Source: Rhizorhabdus dicambivorans (GTDB taxonomy: Bacteria; Pseudomonadota; Alphaproteobacteria; Sphingomonadales; Sphingomonadaceae). Taken from it: 64,000 nt of DNA. The notes under the pieces were generated by a model that had not been told where the DNA came from, did not search any database, and saw only the letters and a list, made by a program, of their open reading frames with translations. The stretch's first letter is position 1. Each line of letters opens with the position of its first letter. The stretch is from contig NZ_CP023449.1 in the NCBI RefSeq assembly GCF_002355275.1, forward strand, positions 3,822,001 through 3,886,000, in the 5' to 3' direction. Shown here in pieces: positions 43,247 through 53,514 of the stretch. A program made the translations under genes and the position numbers.

Positions 43247-44167
43247 CTATCCCGGCAGCAATTGCTTCTCCAACGCGGCAACAAGCTCCTGCCTCTTGCC
43301 AGGGTCCAACCGGTCCAGGTTACGTTGCTTCCACAAGACCGCGGGCAGTCGCCTCGCCTCATCAATGCCCGCAAGCGCCCAGTCCGGTTCACCACGCTTG
43401 AAGCCGACAAGGAATTGCCGATGAGTGTCAGGCATCCCGGCAACCATGCGCGCGATGATGTCTTCACGCGCTGATTCCAGTTCCGCCAGAGTGATCGGCT
43501 GGTGAGTCATTCCGACGAAACCGCGCTCGAACTCCTCGGCGAGCGGTTTACGGGCGGGAGCGAGAACCTCGGCCATCGGGCGATTATGGCTGGCGAGGTA
43601 GACGAGAAATGCACGTCGCAAATCGTCTGTGACGCCTTCGTTCGCCAGCAAGTCGCGGACGTCGAAGAGGTCGCGAGGGTGCTGCCGGTCGAGCGCCGCC
43701 ACGATTTTTCCCGCATAGAGATCGGCGAAGGACACCACCTGAATCTCAGCAAAACCAAAGGCGTCCTCGACTGCGGGAACGACACCCATAACGACGGGAT
43801 CATAGACCGTCCCGCGCAACACTGGCGTGACCTCGATCTTGATCTGCACATCATCCGCACGAACGATGAGCTTGGTGACGATTTTTTCGTCAGCGGAACG
43901 CGACGCATGAATCCTGGCTCCGACCAGTCCTTCCTTGATGCGTTCCTTGATCCGCAGCATCGCCGCATCGATCGTGGCGAGCGAGGTCGCGCGGTCCTCG
44001 ATCGGCAGATAGGTGAGGTCGATGTCCACCGAAAGTCGCGGCAGGTCACGCACGAACAGATTGATCGCTGTTCCGCCTTTCAGCGCGAAGATATCCTCCT
44101 TCGCGACGTGAGGCATAACACGCAGAAGAAGAGCGACCTGTCTCCGGTAGCCGTCGAGAAACGCCAT
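43247..44167 (-). CDS. abiEii: AbiEii/AbiGii-type nucleotidyltransferase toxin
   Basis: A 306-residue toxin of the type IV AbiE family. The nucleotidyltransferase signature is KGGTAIN at residue 30 followed by VDIDLTY (Asp48, Asp50). AbiEii-type toxins are GTP-binding or tRNA-modifying nucleotidyltransferases that cause phage abortive infection and reversible growth arrest. ATG 44167 is 4 bases after the antitoxin stop. Key residues are intact. Confidence 0.9.
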   Translation of the reverse strand: MAFLDGYRRQVALLLRVMPHVAKEDIFALKGGTAINLFVRDLPRLSVDIDLTYLPIEDRATSLATIDAAMLRIKERIKEGLVGARIHASRSADEKIVTKLIVRADDVQIKIEVTPVLRGTVYDPVVMGVVPAVEDAFGFAEIQVVSFADLYAGKIVAALDRQHPRDLFDVRDLLANEGVTDDLRRAFLVYLASHNRPMAEVLAPARKPLAEEFERGFVGMTHQPITLAELESAREDIIARMVAGMPDTHRQFLVGFKRGEPDWALAGIDEARRLPAVLWKQRNLDRLDPGKRQELVAALEKQLLPG

Positions 44168-44171
44168 ACAG

Positions 44172-44966
44172 CTATTCTCCCGCCAGGTCGGAGGGCACGG
44201 TGATGTTGTAGCGCCGGTCGAGCTTCCCTCCTTTGACCAGGACGCGTTTGCCCGATCCGAGATCCAGGCGGGAAACATCGAGCTTCGAACGCCAGGCATG
44301 GCCATGGCGATCCGCGAAGAAGAGGAAGAGACGCTTCACTTTTACGCTCGCGCACGCCTCAAGAAGTGTCTGAAGGCGACGTGGGCTGAGGTCGCTCATT
44401 CCTTCCATCAGCATGTCGACCTGATGGAAGCTCTCATGGGGAAGCTCATCGAGCAGTTCGAGAACGGCGCGTTCCTTGCTCGAACAGCGGATCGGCAAGG
44501 TCGTGCCGGCGGTGCTGGACATCCGGGGCGCAGGCTCGGGAGGAATCTCGCCGTCGACTGGAAACAGCCGGAGGCTGTTATGCCAGCGGAACGAGACATC
44601 GAGTGGCAGGCTGTCGAGCCATGTCGGCGGCCGGCTTGGCCCATAGAGATGGACTTCGCGCACCGTTATGGAGAGATAATGAGCGTAGCCCTGCTGTTCG
44701 AGCGCTGTGCGCCCGCCAACTGTCAAAGGCAGGTCCAACAGGGATTGCAGTGAGATAACGGCCTGTTCCCAGGTGAGCGGTCCACGCGAGCGGCGATAGA
44801 CGCGCCGGGTCGGGCTATCGAGCCATCCCGCGCGAACATATTGGCTCCGCAGCGATGATGAGTAACCATGGGCTTCCATCCATGCCGCGTCGACCAGCAG
44901 GCTCTCTGGGAGATCCCGTTGCAGCCGGTTTAATTTTCCTAATGTTTGCGAAGCCATGCTATGCAT
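44172..44966 (-). CDS. abiEi: AbiEi-family antitoxin / transcriptional regulator
   Basis: A 264-residue AbiEi-type antitoxin with an N-terminal winged-helix region (LLVDAAWMEAHGYSSSLRSQ, then YVRAGWLDS) and a C-terminal antitoxin domain ending RRYNITVPSDL. It precedes the toxin by 4 bases in one operon. AbiEi antitoxins repress their own promoter by binding inverted repeats. Start ATG 44966 or the nearby ATG 44957. Confidence 0.88.
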   Translation of the reverse strand: MHSMASQTLGKLNRLQRDLPESLLVDAAWMEAHGYSSSLRSQYVRAGWLDSPTRRVYRRSRGPLTWEQAVISLQSLLDLPLTVGGRTALEQQGYAHYLSITVREVHLYGPSRPPTWLDSLPLDVSFRWHNSLRLFPVDGEIPPEPAPRMSSTAGTTLPIRCSSKERAVLELLDELPHESFHQVDMLMEGMSDLSPRRLQTLLEACASVKVKRLFLFFADRHGHAWRSKLDVSRLDLGSGKRVLVKGGKLDRRYNITVPSDLAGE

Positions 44967-45020
44967 TTTGACAGATTGGGAAACTACTGTCGAGTTTATT
45001 AATTTCGAAATTGGCTAAGC
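44967..45020 (-). promoter_or_regulatory. Candidate abiE promoter/operator
   Basis: Just upstream of abiEi lie an inverted repeat GACAG-N12-CTGTC (44970-44991) and a perfect 12-base palindrome AATTTCGAAATT (45001-45012). AbiEi proteins autoregulate through inverted repeats at this place. The region is AT-rich. Assignment by symmetry and location only. Confidence 0.4.
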
Positions 45021-45150
45021 CTTGCTTGGCATTATCAGAGCTCGGCAAACTGGATCGTGCGACCGTAGGTCAATACACTTATCCGCCCTAGGCATGGCGA
45101 TTCGCGGGCCAATTGACGGGATGCGCAACACGGCGACACCGACAGGACTG

Positions 45151-45942
45151 TCAAGGACTGCGCCGTTTCGCCCTGTGGCGCGGGCGGCGGGGTCCAGCCT
45201 CAATGATCCCTTGGTCGTTTCGAAGGATCTGCGCGTCGATGAGCGCCCTGGCGACAAGCTCTGAGCGCTTGTAGACGCCGTAACGCTGCTTTGCGTGGGA
45301 GACGAAATAGCGCACCGAGGTCTCGCTCAGACCGAGTATCTGGCTGATCTCCCAATCGCTCTTGCCGACGGCGACCAATGCCGTGCATTGAGCTTCGCGG
45401 CGCGTGAGCCTGGGTACGTCATGTCCGCGCGAGGCATGATGTAGTCTGAGGCCCGCCTTGAACCCGAAGGCAGCGACGATGTGGAGCGTCGTCAGTAGCG
45501 ATGGCGAAGCCATGATCGGCTCCGCGCGTGCGAAAGTGCAAGACGCATGGGATTCGCTCGGTATGTGGAGCGGCACGGTGACACCGTGGACGAGACCATG
45601 CAGCCGCGCTTCTTCGAACAGGGCTGATTGTGTGCCTGTGAGATCGACATAACCGGGAATCTCGTCCCAGCTGAACGGGCGGTCCAGCAACTGGCTCACC
45701 TCATAGACTGGATCGATGACGTACGCGTGGCTCTCGGTGTAGAAACGCACGAACTCCGCCGGATAGTTGGTAATAACCAGCGCCCGTTCGACCAAGCGTG
45801 GGAGGCCGCCATGTTGGATCATCGCGACATAGGGGAAGCCCATTTTCGTGGCGGCATCAGCTAAGGCGGCGAGCAGCGCTTCCATTGAAGAAGCGGCATT
45901 GAAGCGTGAGAGTGTCTCACGCATTCTGGCATTGACATACAT
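45151..45942 (-). CDS. LuxR-type (autoinducer-binding) regulator, no adjacent luxI
   Basis: A 263-residue protein with an N-terminal autoinducer-binding-like domain (FPYVAMIQHGG, ITNYPAEFVRFY, DPVYEVSQLLDRPFSW) and a C-terminal LuxR HTH (LTRREAQCTALVAVGKSDWE then ISQILGLSETSVRYFVSHAK). A strong AAGGAGGATGCC site precedes ATG 45942. No acyl-homoserine-lactone synthase gene lies in the window. It may respond to signals made elsewhere and, as with TraR, could control transfer of the element; that is inference. Confidence 0.85.
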   Translation of the reverse strand: MYVNARMRETLSRFNAASSMEALLAALADAATKMGFPYVAMIQHGGLPRLVERALVITNYPAEFVRFYTESHAYVIDPVYEVSQLLDRPFSWDEIPGYVDLTGTQSALFEEARLHGLVHGVTVPLHIPSESHASCTFARAEPIMASPSLLTTLHIVAAFGFKAGLRLHHASRGHDVPRLTRREAQCTALVAVGKSDWEISQILGLSETSVRYFVSHAKQRYGVYKRSELVARALIDAQILRNDQGIIEAGPRRPRHRAKRRSP

Positions 45943-46034
45943 GGCATCCTCCTTGGGTTGTGTTGGCCGTGCACCGGCAAACGTGCCAGAAGAAGCCGTT
46001 GTGATACCTATGGGAGATAGGGGGCATTCACAGC

Positions 46035-46058
46035 CGTCAGCCAGCGCTATGGCTGACG
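46035..46058. promoter_or_regulatory. 24-bp perfect dyad upstream of the LuxR-type gene
   Basis: CGTCAGCCA and TGGCTGACG (9 bases each, perfect) flank a 6-base centre, about 93 bases upstream of the luxR-like start. No T-run follows on either strand, so it is unlikely to be a terminator for the efflux operon that ends at 46237. Length and position suit a lux-box-like operator. Confidence 0.5.
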
Positions 46059-46236
46059 CGTGAGGCTGCTAGGGCAATCGTGGATTCGCTGTTTCGAAAA
46101 CCTGGCTCAGGATCCGCGACACCGCCGCCGGTATTATTCTCCTGCGAAACCTGCGCGGAACCGTTCGGCAATCGTTAGTCTGAAGCATCGTTACGATGTC
46201 CCACGCAATTTGGTGTTCTGACATTCGACTGCCTCC

Positions 46237-47361
46237 TCACGCCATCGTGCCGATGGTTCGCCGGAACCGCGCCAACGCAATGGCGAAGAAGATCGCGCCG
46301 ATAGCAATGATAGCCAGGAACTGGGGCCAGACCACGTCAAAGCCCGCGCCCCGGTAAAGGATGGCCTGCGCCATCTTCACGAAATGGGTGGTGGGCGCGG
46401 CCAACATGACCGTCTGGACGAACTCCGGCATGCTTTCGCGCGGCGTCGAACCGCCGGACAGCATCTGCAACGGCAGCAGCACCAGCATCAGCAACAAGCC
46501 GAACTGCGGCATGGAGCGCGCGATCGTCCCCATGAAGATGCCGATGGAGGTCGTGGCGAACAGGTGCAGCCCCGCTCCGGCGAGGAACAGCGCGATCGAC
46601 CCTTCGACGGGAACGGACAGTACCCCTTCCACCATCACGAAAAGCGCGAAAGCGCAGGCGACCAGGACAACGAGCCCCATGGCCCAGACCTTGCTGGCCA
46701 TGATCTCGAACGGCGTCACCGGCATCACTAGCAGGTGTTCGATCGTGCCGTGCTCGCGCTCGCGGATCAGGGCCGCGCCCGTCAGCACGATCGACAGCAT
46801 GGTGACGCTGTTGATGATTTCCATGACCGCGCCGAACCAGCTTTGCGCCAGCGTAGGATTGAACCGCACGCGCAGCGCCAGCTCGACCGGGACCGGCGTG
46901 CTCGCACGCGTGCCTTTCATGAATTCGGCAACTTCGCCCTGCACGATCTGCTGGATGTAGCCGCCGCCCGTGAAAGCCTGGCTCATCCGCGTAGCGTCAA
47001 CGTTGAGCTGCAAGCCGGGTTGGCGTCCCGCAAGTACGTCTCGCTGAAAATCGGGCGGGATGTCGAGAGCGAACGTATAGCGCCCGGCATCCAGCCCCTT
47101 GTCCACTTCGTTCAGTCCCACGATCGAAGGGGGCGTGAAGTGCGGCGGATAAAAGGCGCCGGTTATCCGGCTGGAAAGCTGCGACTGGTCTTCATCGACG
47201 ATCGCGATAGGCGCCTTGTGCAGCGTTTCCGGCATGGCGGTTGCCGCGACGTAGATCCCCACCGAGAACGAATAGAGGATCAGGAACAGCATCATCGGAT
47301 CGCGCCACAGGCTGCGCAGTTCCTTGATGCCGAGCCGGTAGATGTTGGCCGCGTGGCGCAT
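46237..47361 (-). CDS. ABC-2 type transport permease (YhhJ/YbhR-like)
   Basis: A 374-residue permease with one N-terminal helix, a large periplasmic domain and five C-terminal helices, including IREREHGTIEHLLVMPV and LQMLSGGSTPRESMP typical of ABC-2 exporters. It is the last gene of the efflux operon and starts 2 bases after the fused ABC protein. With it, it forms the inner-membrane pump of a YhiI/RbbA/YhhJ-type exporter. Substrate unknown. Confidence 0.92.
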   Translation of the reverse strand: MRHAANIYRLGIKELRSLWRDPMMLFLILYSFSVGIYVAATAMPETLHKAPIAIVDEDQSQLSSRITGAFYPPHFTPPSIVGLNEVDKGLDAGRYTFALDIPPDFQRDVLAGRQPGLQLNVDATRMSQAFTGGGYIQQIVQGEVAEFMKGTRASTPVPVELALRVRFNPTLAQSWFGAVMEIINSVTMLSIVLTGAALIREREHGTIEHLLVMPVTPFEIMASKVWAMGLVVLVACAFALFVMVEGVLSVPVEGSIALFLAGAGLHLFATTSIGIFMGTIARSMPQFGLLLMLVLLPLQMLSGGSTPRESMPEFVQTVMLAAPTTHFVKMAQAILYRGAGFDVVWPQFLAIIAIGAIFFAIALARFRRTIGTMA

Positions 47362-47362
47362 A

Positions 47363-50113
47363 TCAGCTCTCCTGCTTACGCAGCAACGCGACACACAGCG
47401 CCAGGATGACGGGAAACGTCGCGAACAGCACGAGAAGGTCAGGCCAGAGGTCGGCGAAGCCCAGCCCCTTGGAAAAGACGCCGCGGCAGATGGTGACGAA
47501 CCAGGTCGCGGGATATATCGATCCGATCACCGCGCCCGCCCCCTCGAGCGAGGACACCGGGTTGATCAGGCCGGAAAACTGCACGGCGGGCAGGATCGTG
47601 CCGATGGCGGTGGCGAACATCGCGGCAATCTGGCTGCGCATGAAGATGGAGAACAGCAGGCCGATGGCCGTCGCCGACAGCGTATAGAAGAGAGCGCCCA
47701 GCGTCATCGCGAGGAAACTGCCCGTCAACGGCACACCGAACATCGTGACGGCGAGGAACACCAGCAAGACATAGTTCAGCATGGCGAGCGCGACATAGGG
47801 AAGCTGCTTGCCCAGCAGGAATTCCACCTTGCTGATCGGCGTCACGTAGAAATTGACGATGGAACCCAGCTCCTTTTCCCGCACCACGCTCAAAGCCGTC
47901 AGCATCGCCGGGAACAAGAGCAGCATCATCGGAATCACGGCCGGCGCGATGGCTACAAGGCTTTTCACGTCCGGATTGTAACGATAGCGCAGCTCGATAT
48001 TGACGAGACCCATCGATGGCCGCGCACCTGTTTCCTGCACGGCCATTTCACTGAGCCAGTGGGCATGCAGGGCCTGGACATAGCCTTGCACGGTCTCGGC
48101 CCGCTGCGGCATGGCGCCATCGACCCATACACCGATCTGCACCGGCACGCCCCGGCGCAGGTCGCGCGCGAAATTGGGCGGAATCTCCAGGGCCACGCTC
48201 AGTTCGCCCGAGCGCATCCGCCGGTCCAACTGGCTATAGTCGGTGATCGGCGGCCGTTCGATGAAATAGCGCGATCCGGCCAGGTTGAGGACGTAGTTCT
48301 CGCTGGTGGTCGTGCCGTCGCGGTCCAGCACGGCGAACGGCAAGTCCTCCACGTCCATGCTGATGCCATAGCCCATGATGAACATCAGGATGACGCTGCC
48401 CAGCAGGGCCAGGGTGGCGCGGATGGGATCGCGGCGCAATTCCAGCCCTTCGCGCCGGGCATAGCTCATCATCCGGCGCCGCATGAACCATGGGGAGCGG
48501 GCCGGTGCAGCCGAAATGTCCTGATCGGCCGCGGCAGGCGCGCCCGCAGGAACCGGATCGTCCCTCTTTTCTGTCGGCGTCTCGCCGCTCGCATCCTGAA
48601 GATAGGCGATGAACGCTTCTTCCAGGTCCGCCGCGCCGCGGTTCTCGACAATGGCGGCGGGGGTGTCGCTGACCAGCACCTTGCCCGCATGCATCAGCGA
48701 TATGCGGTCGCACCGCTCCGCTTCGTTCATGAAGTGCGTGGAAATGAAGATCGTCACCTTGTCGCGCCGGGACAGGTCGATCATCATCTGCCAGAACTGG
48801 TCCCGCGCGATCGGATCGACGCCGGACGTCGGTTCATCCAGGATCAGCATTTCCGGCTTGTGGATCATGGCGACGGCTAGGCTGAGCCGCTGGCGCTGGC
48901 CCAGCGGCAAGGCGCCGGGCAACGCATCCATGATGCCATCCAGGCCGAACCGCTGCGCCATTTCCCTCACGCGGGCCGGCACTTCCCCGGCGGGAACATG
49001 GAAGAGCTGGGCATGCAGCTCGAGGTTCTGCCGGACCGTCAGTTCCGAGTAGAGCGAGAAGGCCTGGCTCATATAGCCAACGCGCCGGCGCGTCGCCATG
49101 TCGTCATTCTCGACCTCGCGGCCGAACAGCCAGGCCTGGCCTTCGCTGGCTTTCAGCAGGCCGGTCAGCATCTTCATGGTGGTCGACTTGCCGCAGCCGT
49201 TGGAGCCGAGGAATCCAAAGATCTCGCCGCGCTCGATGCGAAAATCGACATGATCGACTGCCGTGAAATCACCGAAACGCATGGTGAGCCCCTGCGCCTC
49301 GATGGCGATCTCGGCCTCGCCGCCGTCGCTGCGCGGCGGAATCTCCACCGGCTTGTGCCCGCGGCGGCGCTCCTCGGGAAGCATCGAGATAAACGCCTGT
49401 TCCAGCGACTGTTCGCCGGTGCGTGCATAGAAGTCGGCTGCGGTGCCGGTGGCCAGCACCTTTCCCGCGTCCATCGCGATTAGCCAGTCGAAGCGTTCGG
49501 CCTCTTCCATATAGGCCGTGGCGACCAGCACGCTCATGTGCGGGCGGTTCGCGCGGATGCGGTCGATCAGATCCCAGAATTGCGCGCGCGACATGGGATC
49601 GACGCCGGTTGTCGGCTCATCCAGCAGCAGGAAATCGGGATCGTGGATGAGCGCGCAGCACAAGCCGAGCTTCTGCTTCATGCCGCCCGAAAGCTTGCCC
49701 GCCGGGCGCTTGCGGAACGGCGCGAGGCCCGTGCTTTCGGTGAGGTCGGCAATGCGGCGCTCGCGTTCGGCCGCGTCCTGCCCGAACAACCGCCCGAAGA
49801 ATTCGAGATTTTCGTCGATGGAGAGCGTAGGATAGAGGTTCTTGCCCAGCCCCTGCGGCATATAGGCGATGCGCGGACACACGGCGTTGCGGTGGCGGGC
49901 CTCGGCCATGTCGCCGCCCAGCACCTCGACCCGGCCCTCCTGGATGGCTCGCGCGCCCGCGATCAGGGAAAACAGGCTGGACTTGCCGACGCCGTCCGGG
50001 CCGATCATCGCCACCATGCGCCCGGCGGGGATTTCAAGATTCACATCATCGAGCGCCAGCACCTTGCCGTAATGCAGGCTCACGCCCGAAACGCGGGCGA
50101 CAGCTTCCGTCAT
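47363..50113 (-). CDS. rbbA: Fused double ABC ATPase-permease (RbbA/YhiH-like)
   Basis: A 916-residue protein. Two ATP-binding domains come first: Walker [10 protein letters not shown] and signature LSGGMKQKL, then GSNGCGKST with a degenerate signature LPLGQRQRL before [11 protein letters not shown]. An ABC-2 permease domain fills the C-terminal 370 residues. This matches RbbA/YhiH, reported as a ribosome-associated ATPase in E. coli and a predicted export pump. ATG 50113 overlaps the HlyD stop by ATGA. Confidence 0.92.
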   Translation of the reverse strand: MTEAVARVSGVSLHYGKVLALDDVNLEIPAGRMVAMIGPDGVGKSSLFSLIAGARAIQEGRVEVLGGDMAEARHRNAVCPRIAYMPQGLGKNLYPTLSIDENLEFFGRLFGQDAAERERRIADLTESTGLAPFRKRPAGKLSGGMKQKLGLCCALIHDPDFLLLDEPTTGVDPMSRAQFWDLIDRIRANRPHMSVLVATAYMEEAERFDWLIAMDAGKVLATGTAADFYARTGEQSLEQAFISMLPEERRRGHKPVEIPPRSDGGEAEIAIEAQGLTMRFGDFTAVDHVDFRIERGEIFGFLGSNGCGKSTTMKMLTGLLKASEGQAWLFGREVENDDMATRRRVGYMSQAFSLYSELTVRQNLELHAQLFHVPAGEVPARVREMAQRFGLDGIMDALPGALPLGQRQRLSLAVAMIHKPEMLILDEPTSGVDPIARDQFWQMMIDLSRRDKVTIFISTHFMNEAERCDRISLMHAGKVLVSDTPAAIVENRGAADLEEAFIAYLQDASGETPTEKRDDPVPAGAPAAADQDISAAPARSPWFMRRRMMSYARREGLELRRDPIRATLALLGSVILMFIMGYGISMDVEDLPFAVLDRDGTTTSENYVLNLAGSRYFIERPPITDYSQLDRRMRSGELSVALEIPPNFARDLRRGVPVQIGVWVDGAMPQRAETVQGYVQALHAHWLSEMAVQETGARPSMGLVNIELRYRYNPDVKSLVAIAPAVIPMMLLLFPAMLTALSVVREKELGSIVNFYVTPISKVEFLLGKQLPYVALAMLNYVLLVFLAVTMFGVPLTGSFLAMTLGALFYTLSATAIGLLFSIFMRSQIAAMFATAIGTILPAVQFSGLINPVSSLEGAGAVIGSIYPATWFVTICRGVFSKGLGFADLWPDLLVLFATFPVILALCVALLRKQES

Positions 50114-51183
50114 TGCGGCACGTTGACGGTCAGTTTCGCGGGCCATTCGGATTTCGGATCGATCCGCACATAGGCCATGCCCGGAAGGCCGGTCTTGACC
50201 TGGGTGATATAGCGATCGAGCAACTTGCGATCGATCTGCGCCTTCACGCGGAACATCAGTTTCTGGCGCTCGCTTTGCGTCTCCACCGTCTTGGGCGTGA
50301 ACTGGGCCACATCGGCAACGAAGCTGACTTTCGCAGGGATCGCACGATCCGGAAGCGCATCGAGCACGATGCGTACATCGCTGCCCAGCGCCACCTTGCC
50401 CGCGACCGTTTCCGGCAGGAAGAAGGTCATGTAGACGTCGCCCAGATTGACCAGGTTGAGCACGCGCCCGCCGCCACCCACGACTTCGCCCGGCTGGGCG
50501 ACGCGATATTGCACGCGGCCGGCCGTCGGCGCCTTGAGGTCGCTGTCGCGGATATCGGCCTCGATCCGCTGGATGGTGGCGCGCACGGCATCGACCTGCG
50601 AACGCGCGCCGATCACCTGGTTGCGCGCCGTCGTGATCGCCGCGTCGACGGCCGCGAGTTGGGCGCGAGCGGCCTCCACTGCCGCCGCCGCGCCTTCGAC
50701 GCGGGCCTGATCGTCATCCCGTTCCTGCACGGCGGTCGCACCTTCTCGCGCCAGCGTTTCCGATCGCGCCAGCCGCTTGCGCGCCGCGTTCAGCTCCGCC
50801 TCACGCTGGCGGACGCCGGCGAGAGCCGCCGCCCGGTTGCTCTGCTGCTGCGCGACCTGGCTGGTCGCGATCTGGATGCCGTTCAGCGCCTGCGCCAGTT
50901 GCGCTTCGGCTTCGGCCCTCTGGGCACTCAGCACGTCCGTATCCATATGGGCGACGACTTGCCCCGCCTGCACGAACGCGCCTTCGTCGACCAGGATTTC
51001 GCGGATGCGGCCGGGCGATTTGGCGGAAACGTCGATTTCAACCGCTTCGATCCGGCCGTTACCGCCGACGATGCCTTCGGGCAAATCGCCGGGCTTGAGC
51101 ACCTGCCAAAGGAGCAGAGCTACAACGACGAGCGCCGCCGCGATGCCGCCCCTGATGAGCCATGTCTTCCGGGACGCCGTCAT
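50110..51183 (-). CDS. HlyD-family periplasmic adaptor (YhiI-like)
   Basis: A 357-residue membrane-fusion protein with an N-terminal transmembrane helix ([18 protein letters not shown]), a lipoyl/barrel-sandwich half ([20 protein letters not shown]), a long Ala-rich coiled coil (residues 95-205) and the second half ([18 protein letters not shown]). It links the ABC pump to the outer-membrane lipoprotein. Overlaps both neighbours by four bases. Confidence 0.93.
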   Translation of the reverse strand: MTASRKTWLIRGGIAAALVVVALLLWQVLKPGDLPEGIVGGNGRIEAVEIDVSAKSPGRIREILVDEGAFVQAGQVVAHMDTDVLSAQRAEAEAQLAQALNGIQIATSQVAQQQSNRAAALAGVRQREAELNAARKRLARSETLAREGATAVQERDDDQARVEGAAAAVEAARAQLAAVDAAITTARNQVIGARSQVDAVRATIQRIEADIRDSDLKAPTAGRVQYRVAQPGEVVGGGGRVLNLVNLGDVYMTFFLPETVAGKVALGSDVRIVLDALPDRAIPAKVSFVADVAQFTPKTVETQSERQKLMFRVKAQIDRKLLDRYITQVKTGLPGMAYVRIDPKSEWPAKLTVNVPQ

Positions 51184-52649
51184 CGCCTGTGTTCTCCGCC
51201 TTGATCGTTGCTGTCGTGGACGACTTCGGCGGGAAAGCCCCCGCCAAGCGCCGCGTAGAGGGCTATGCCGCTCGCCAGATGAGCGCGGCGCAACTGGATC
51301 AGCGCCTGTTCGGTGTCGAAAAGGTCGCGTTGCGCGTCCAGCACTTCCAAATAGGCCGAACGCCCGTTGTCGAACCGCAACCCGGCCAGCCGAGCCCGTT
51401 CGCGCAAGGCGTCCAGCGAGCTGCGCGCGGTGTCGATCCGCAACGCCAGTTGCCGGCGCCGGACCAGCGCGTCGGAAACATCACGAAACGCGCCCTGCAC
51501 GGTCTTTTCATAGCTGGCCACGGCTTCGACCTGCCGCGCTTTCGCCAGATCGAGGTTGCCGGAAAGGCGGCCCGCATTGAACAGCGGCAGGGCGATCGTC
51601 GGGGTGAAGCTCCACGCGCGGCTCCCGTCGCCGAACAGCCCGTCGAGATCGGAACTCGCCGTGCCGAAGGCACCCGTCAGGCTGATATTGGGAAAGAACG
51701 CCGCCCGCGCCGCGCCGATATCGGCGTTGGCCGCCCGCAATTGATATTCCGCCGCCACGATATCAGGCCGGTTGACCAGAAGGTCGGAGGGCAAGCCCGG
51801 CGGAAGGGCGATATCCGGTCCGGTTTCGGCAAGACCGAGGGGCCCAGGCACGATCTCCACGGGCCGCCCGACCAGCAGCGCCAGCGCGTTGCGGTTCACG
51901 TCGCGGTCCTGCTCAAGCGCTTGCAGCGCATCCTGCGCCTGCGCCAGCAGCAACTGCGCCTGGGTCATTTCGAGCTTCGAGCCGGACCCGACTTCATAGC
52001 GGCGGCGCATGATCCGCAGTGAGTCCTCGCGCGTGACGATCGTCCGCCGGGCAAGCGCGAGGCGTTCCTCATATTCGCGCTCCAGCAGATAGCCATTGGC
52101 GACCTGCGCGATCAGGCCGGTGGCAACGGCGCGCTTCGCCTCTTCCGTCGCCAGATAACGATTGCGCGCGGCGTCGTTCAGGTTGCGCAGACGGCCCCAG
52201 AAATCGATTTCCCAGCTCGCGCTCACCTGCGCGGTGACCTGCTTGATGTCATAGCTCTGCGTGCCTGCGCCCGGCAGGCTGATGATGGAACGACCCCGCG
52301 TGCCGGTGCCGACGGCGTTGAGTTCGGGATAGAGCGCCGATCCCTCGATACGCCAGGCCGCGCGCGCCTGATCGACGCGGGCCGCGGCGATACGGATATC
52401 GCGGTTGTTCTCCAGCGCGGCCGCGATCAGCACACGCAGATGCTCTTCCCGGAAGAAATCATGCCAACCGATCCGCGCGATGGACGCGCCCAGCGCGGCT
52501 GGCGCGGGATAGTCCTGCGGCACCGGCTGGGCCGGCCGGACATTGGGCGGCGCGAAGGAACAGCCGGACAGGAAAGATGGCACGATCATCGCCGCCATGA
52601 CGGCCCGGAACCCGCATAAACGGCCAGTAATATGAGCGCTGCGAGCCAT
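51180..52649 (-). CDS. OprM/NodT-type outer-membrane efflux lipoprotein
   Basis: A 489-residue outer-membrane factor. A lipobox SGC at Cys30 is followed by the TolC-fold repeats: WHDFFREEHLRVLIAAALEN, WEIDFWGRLRNLNDAARNRY, LPSDLLVNRPDIVAAEYQLR, YLEVLDAQRDLFDTEQALIQ. It completes a tripartite exporter and is the first gene of the operon. Its start is divergent from a tetR gene. Confidence 0.93.
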   Translation of the reverse strand: MARSAHITGRLCGFRAVMAAMIVPSFLSGCSFAPPNVRPAQPVPQDYPAPAALGASIARIGWHDFFREEHLRVLIAAALENNRDIRIAAARVDQARAAWRIEGSALYPELNAVGTGTRGRSIISLPGAGTQSYDIKQVTAQVSASWEIDFWGRLRNLNDAARNRYLATEEAKRAVATGLIAQVANGYLLEREYEERLALARRTIVTREDSLRIMRRRYEVGSGSKLEMTQAQLLLAQAQDALQALEQDRDVNRNALALLVGRPVEIVPGPLGLAETGPDIALPPGLPSDLLVNRPDIVAAEYQLRAANADIGAARAAFFPNISLTGAFGTASSDLDGLFGDGSRAWSFTPTIALPLFNAGRLSGNLDLAKARQVEAVASYEKTVQGAFRDVSDALVRRRQLALRIDTARSSLDALRERARLAGLRFDNGRSAYLEVLDAQRDLFDTEQALIQLRRAHLASGIALYAALGGGFPAEVVHDSNDQGGEHRR

Positions 52650-52791
52650 CTAGTCCGGTTCCATTCTGGTTCAAACAGGCGGTACGCCTATGGGCAAGCA
52701 CCTCTCCGGACTATTAGTATCTACACTTAGTGGTTTTGATATTGCCCGGTATCACTTGCCGATCAAGCGCGAAAGCTGGAATGAAGCAGCG
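52650..52791. promoter_or_regulatory. Divergent efflux/tetR promoter region with dyads
   Basis: Contains an 18-base dyad TGATA-N8-TATCA at 52737-52754 and a shorter AGGCG-GTA-CGCCT at 52677-52689. TetR regulators usually bind such dyads between their gene and the divergent pump. Which of the two is used cannot be told from sequence. Confidence 0.5.
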
Positions 52792-53514
52792 ATGGGCCGC
52801 GAGCGATTCATGAAAGATGACGGCGCCGCATCGGGAACCGGCTCGCGTCTGCCTGCCCGCGATCCCAGGGGAGGAAGGCCGCCACAGGAGGTCGCAGCCC
52901 GGCTTGGACATCATATCCTCGAGACGGCGCTTGCCCAATTCATCGCCGGCGGCGTCGAGGGTACGAGTATGGAAGCTATCGCCGCCGCCGCACAGACATC
53001 GAAGCGAACGCTCTATTCCCGCTTCGGCTCAAAGCTCGCCCTGCTCGTCGCCGCCATGGAACACAGCCTTGCCCGCTATCTCGATCCGATCGCGGCATCG
53101 GTCCCTCGAGGAAGCACCCGCAAAAAAATCGCCTATATCGCTCGCAGGATGCTCGACCTGTCGCTTCAAGGCGATGTCGTGGGCATCGAAGCGCTCATCA
53201 TCTGGCTGGCAAACCACAATCCGGGCATGATGCGGGCACAGCCCGCGATCGGCACCCAGTTCGGCATCGATCTGATGCAGACGATCCTTGCCGAGGCGAG
53301 CGAACCGAACAGCGAGGAAGCAGGCGATCTTCCGTTCCTCGCTGCTTTTCTCTTCGACGCGCTGGTCACCGTGCCGCGCCAGCGCATCCTGCAGCGCCAT
53401 GATCTGCACAACACCACCCGGACAAAGGCTGCCTATATCGAGCGAGCGCTCGACCTCATGGCAAAGGCCATTCCGTTCCTGAACGAAGGGCGCGGTAACC
53501 GCCTCACATCCTGA
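52792..53514 (+). CDS. TetR/AcrR-family repressor
   Basis: A 240-residue regulator with the TetR N-terminal HTH (LETALAQFIAGGVEGTSMEA, IAAAAQTSKRTLYSRFGSK) and a variable ligand-binding C-terminal domain. It is divergent from the efflux operon and likely represses it. ATG 52792 is chosen; 52810 and 52690 are alternatives, the last reading through the intergenic region. It converges with the LptB-like gene, overlapping by 11 bases. Confidence 0.85.
   Translation: MGRERFMKDDGAASGTGSRLPARDPRGGRPPQEVAARLGHHILETALAQFIAGGVEGTSMEAIAAAAQTSKRTLYSRFGSKLALLVAAMEHSLARYLDPIAASVPRGSTRKKIAYIARRMLDLSLQGDVVGIEALIIWLANHNPGMMRAQPAIGTQFGIDLMQTILAEASEPNSEEAGDLPFLAAFLFDALVTVPRQRILQRHDLHNTTRTKAAYIERALDLMAKAIPFLNEGRGNRLTS

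Noticed and set aside
46035-46058. Dyad as terminator of the efflux operon
   Set aside because: No T-run on either strand and it is about 180 bases from the operon end.
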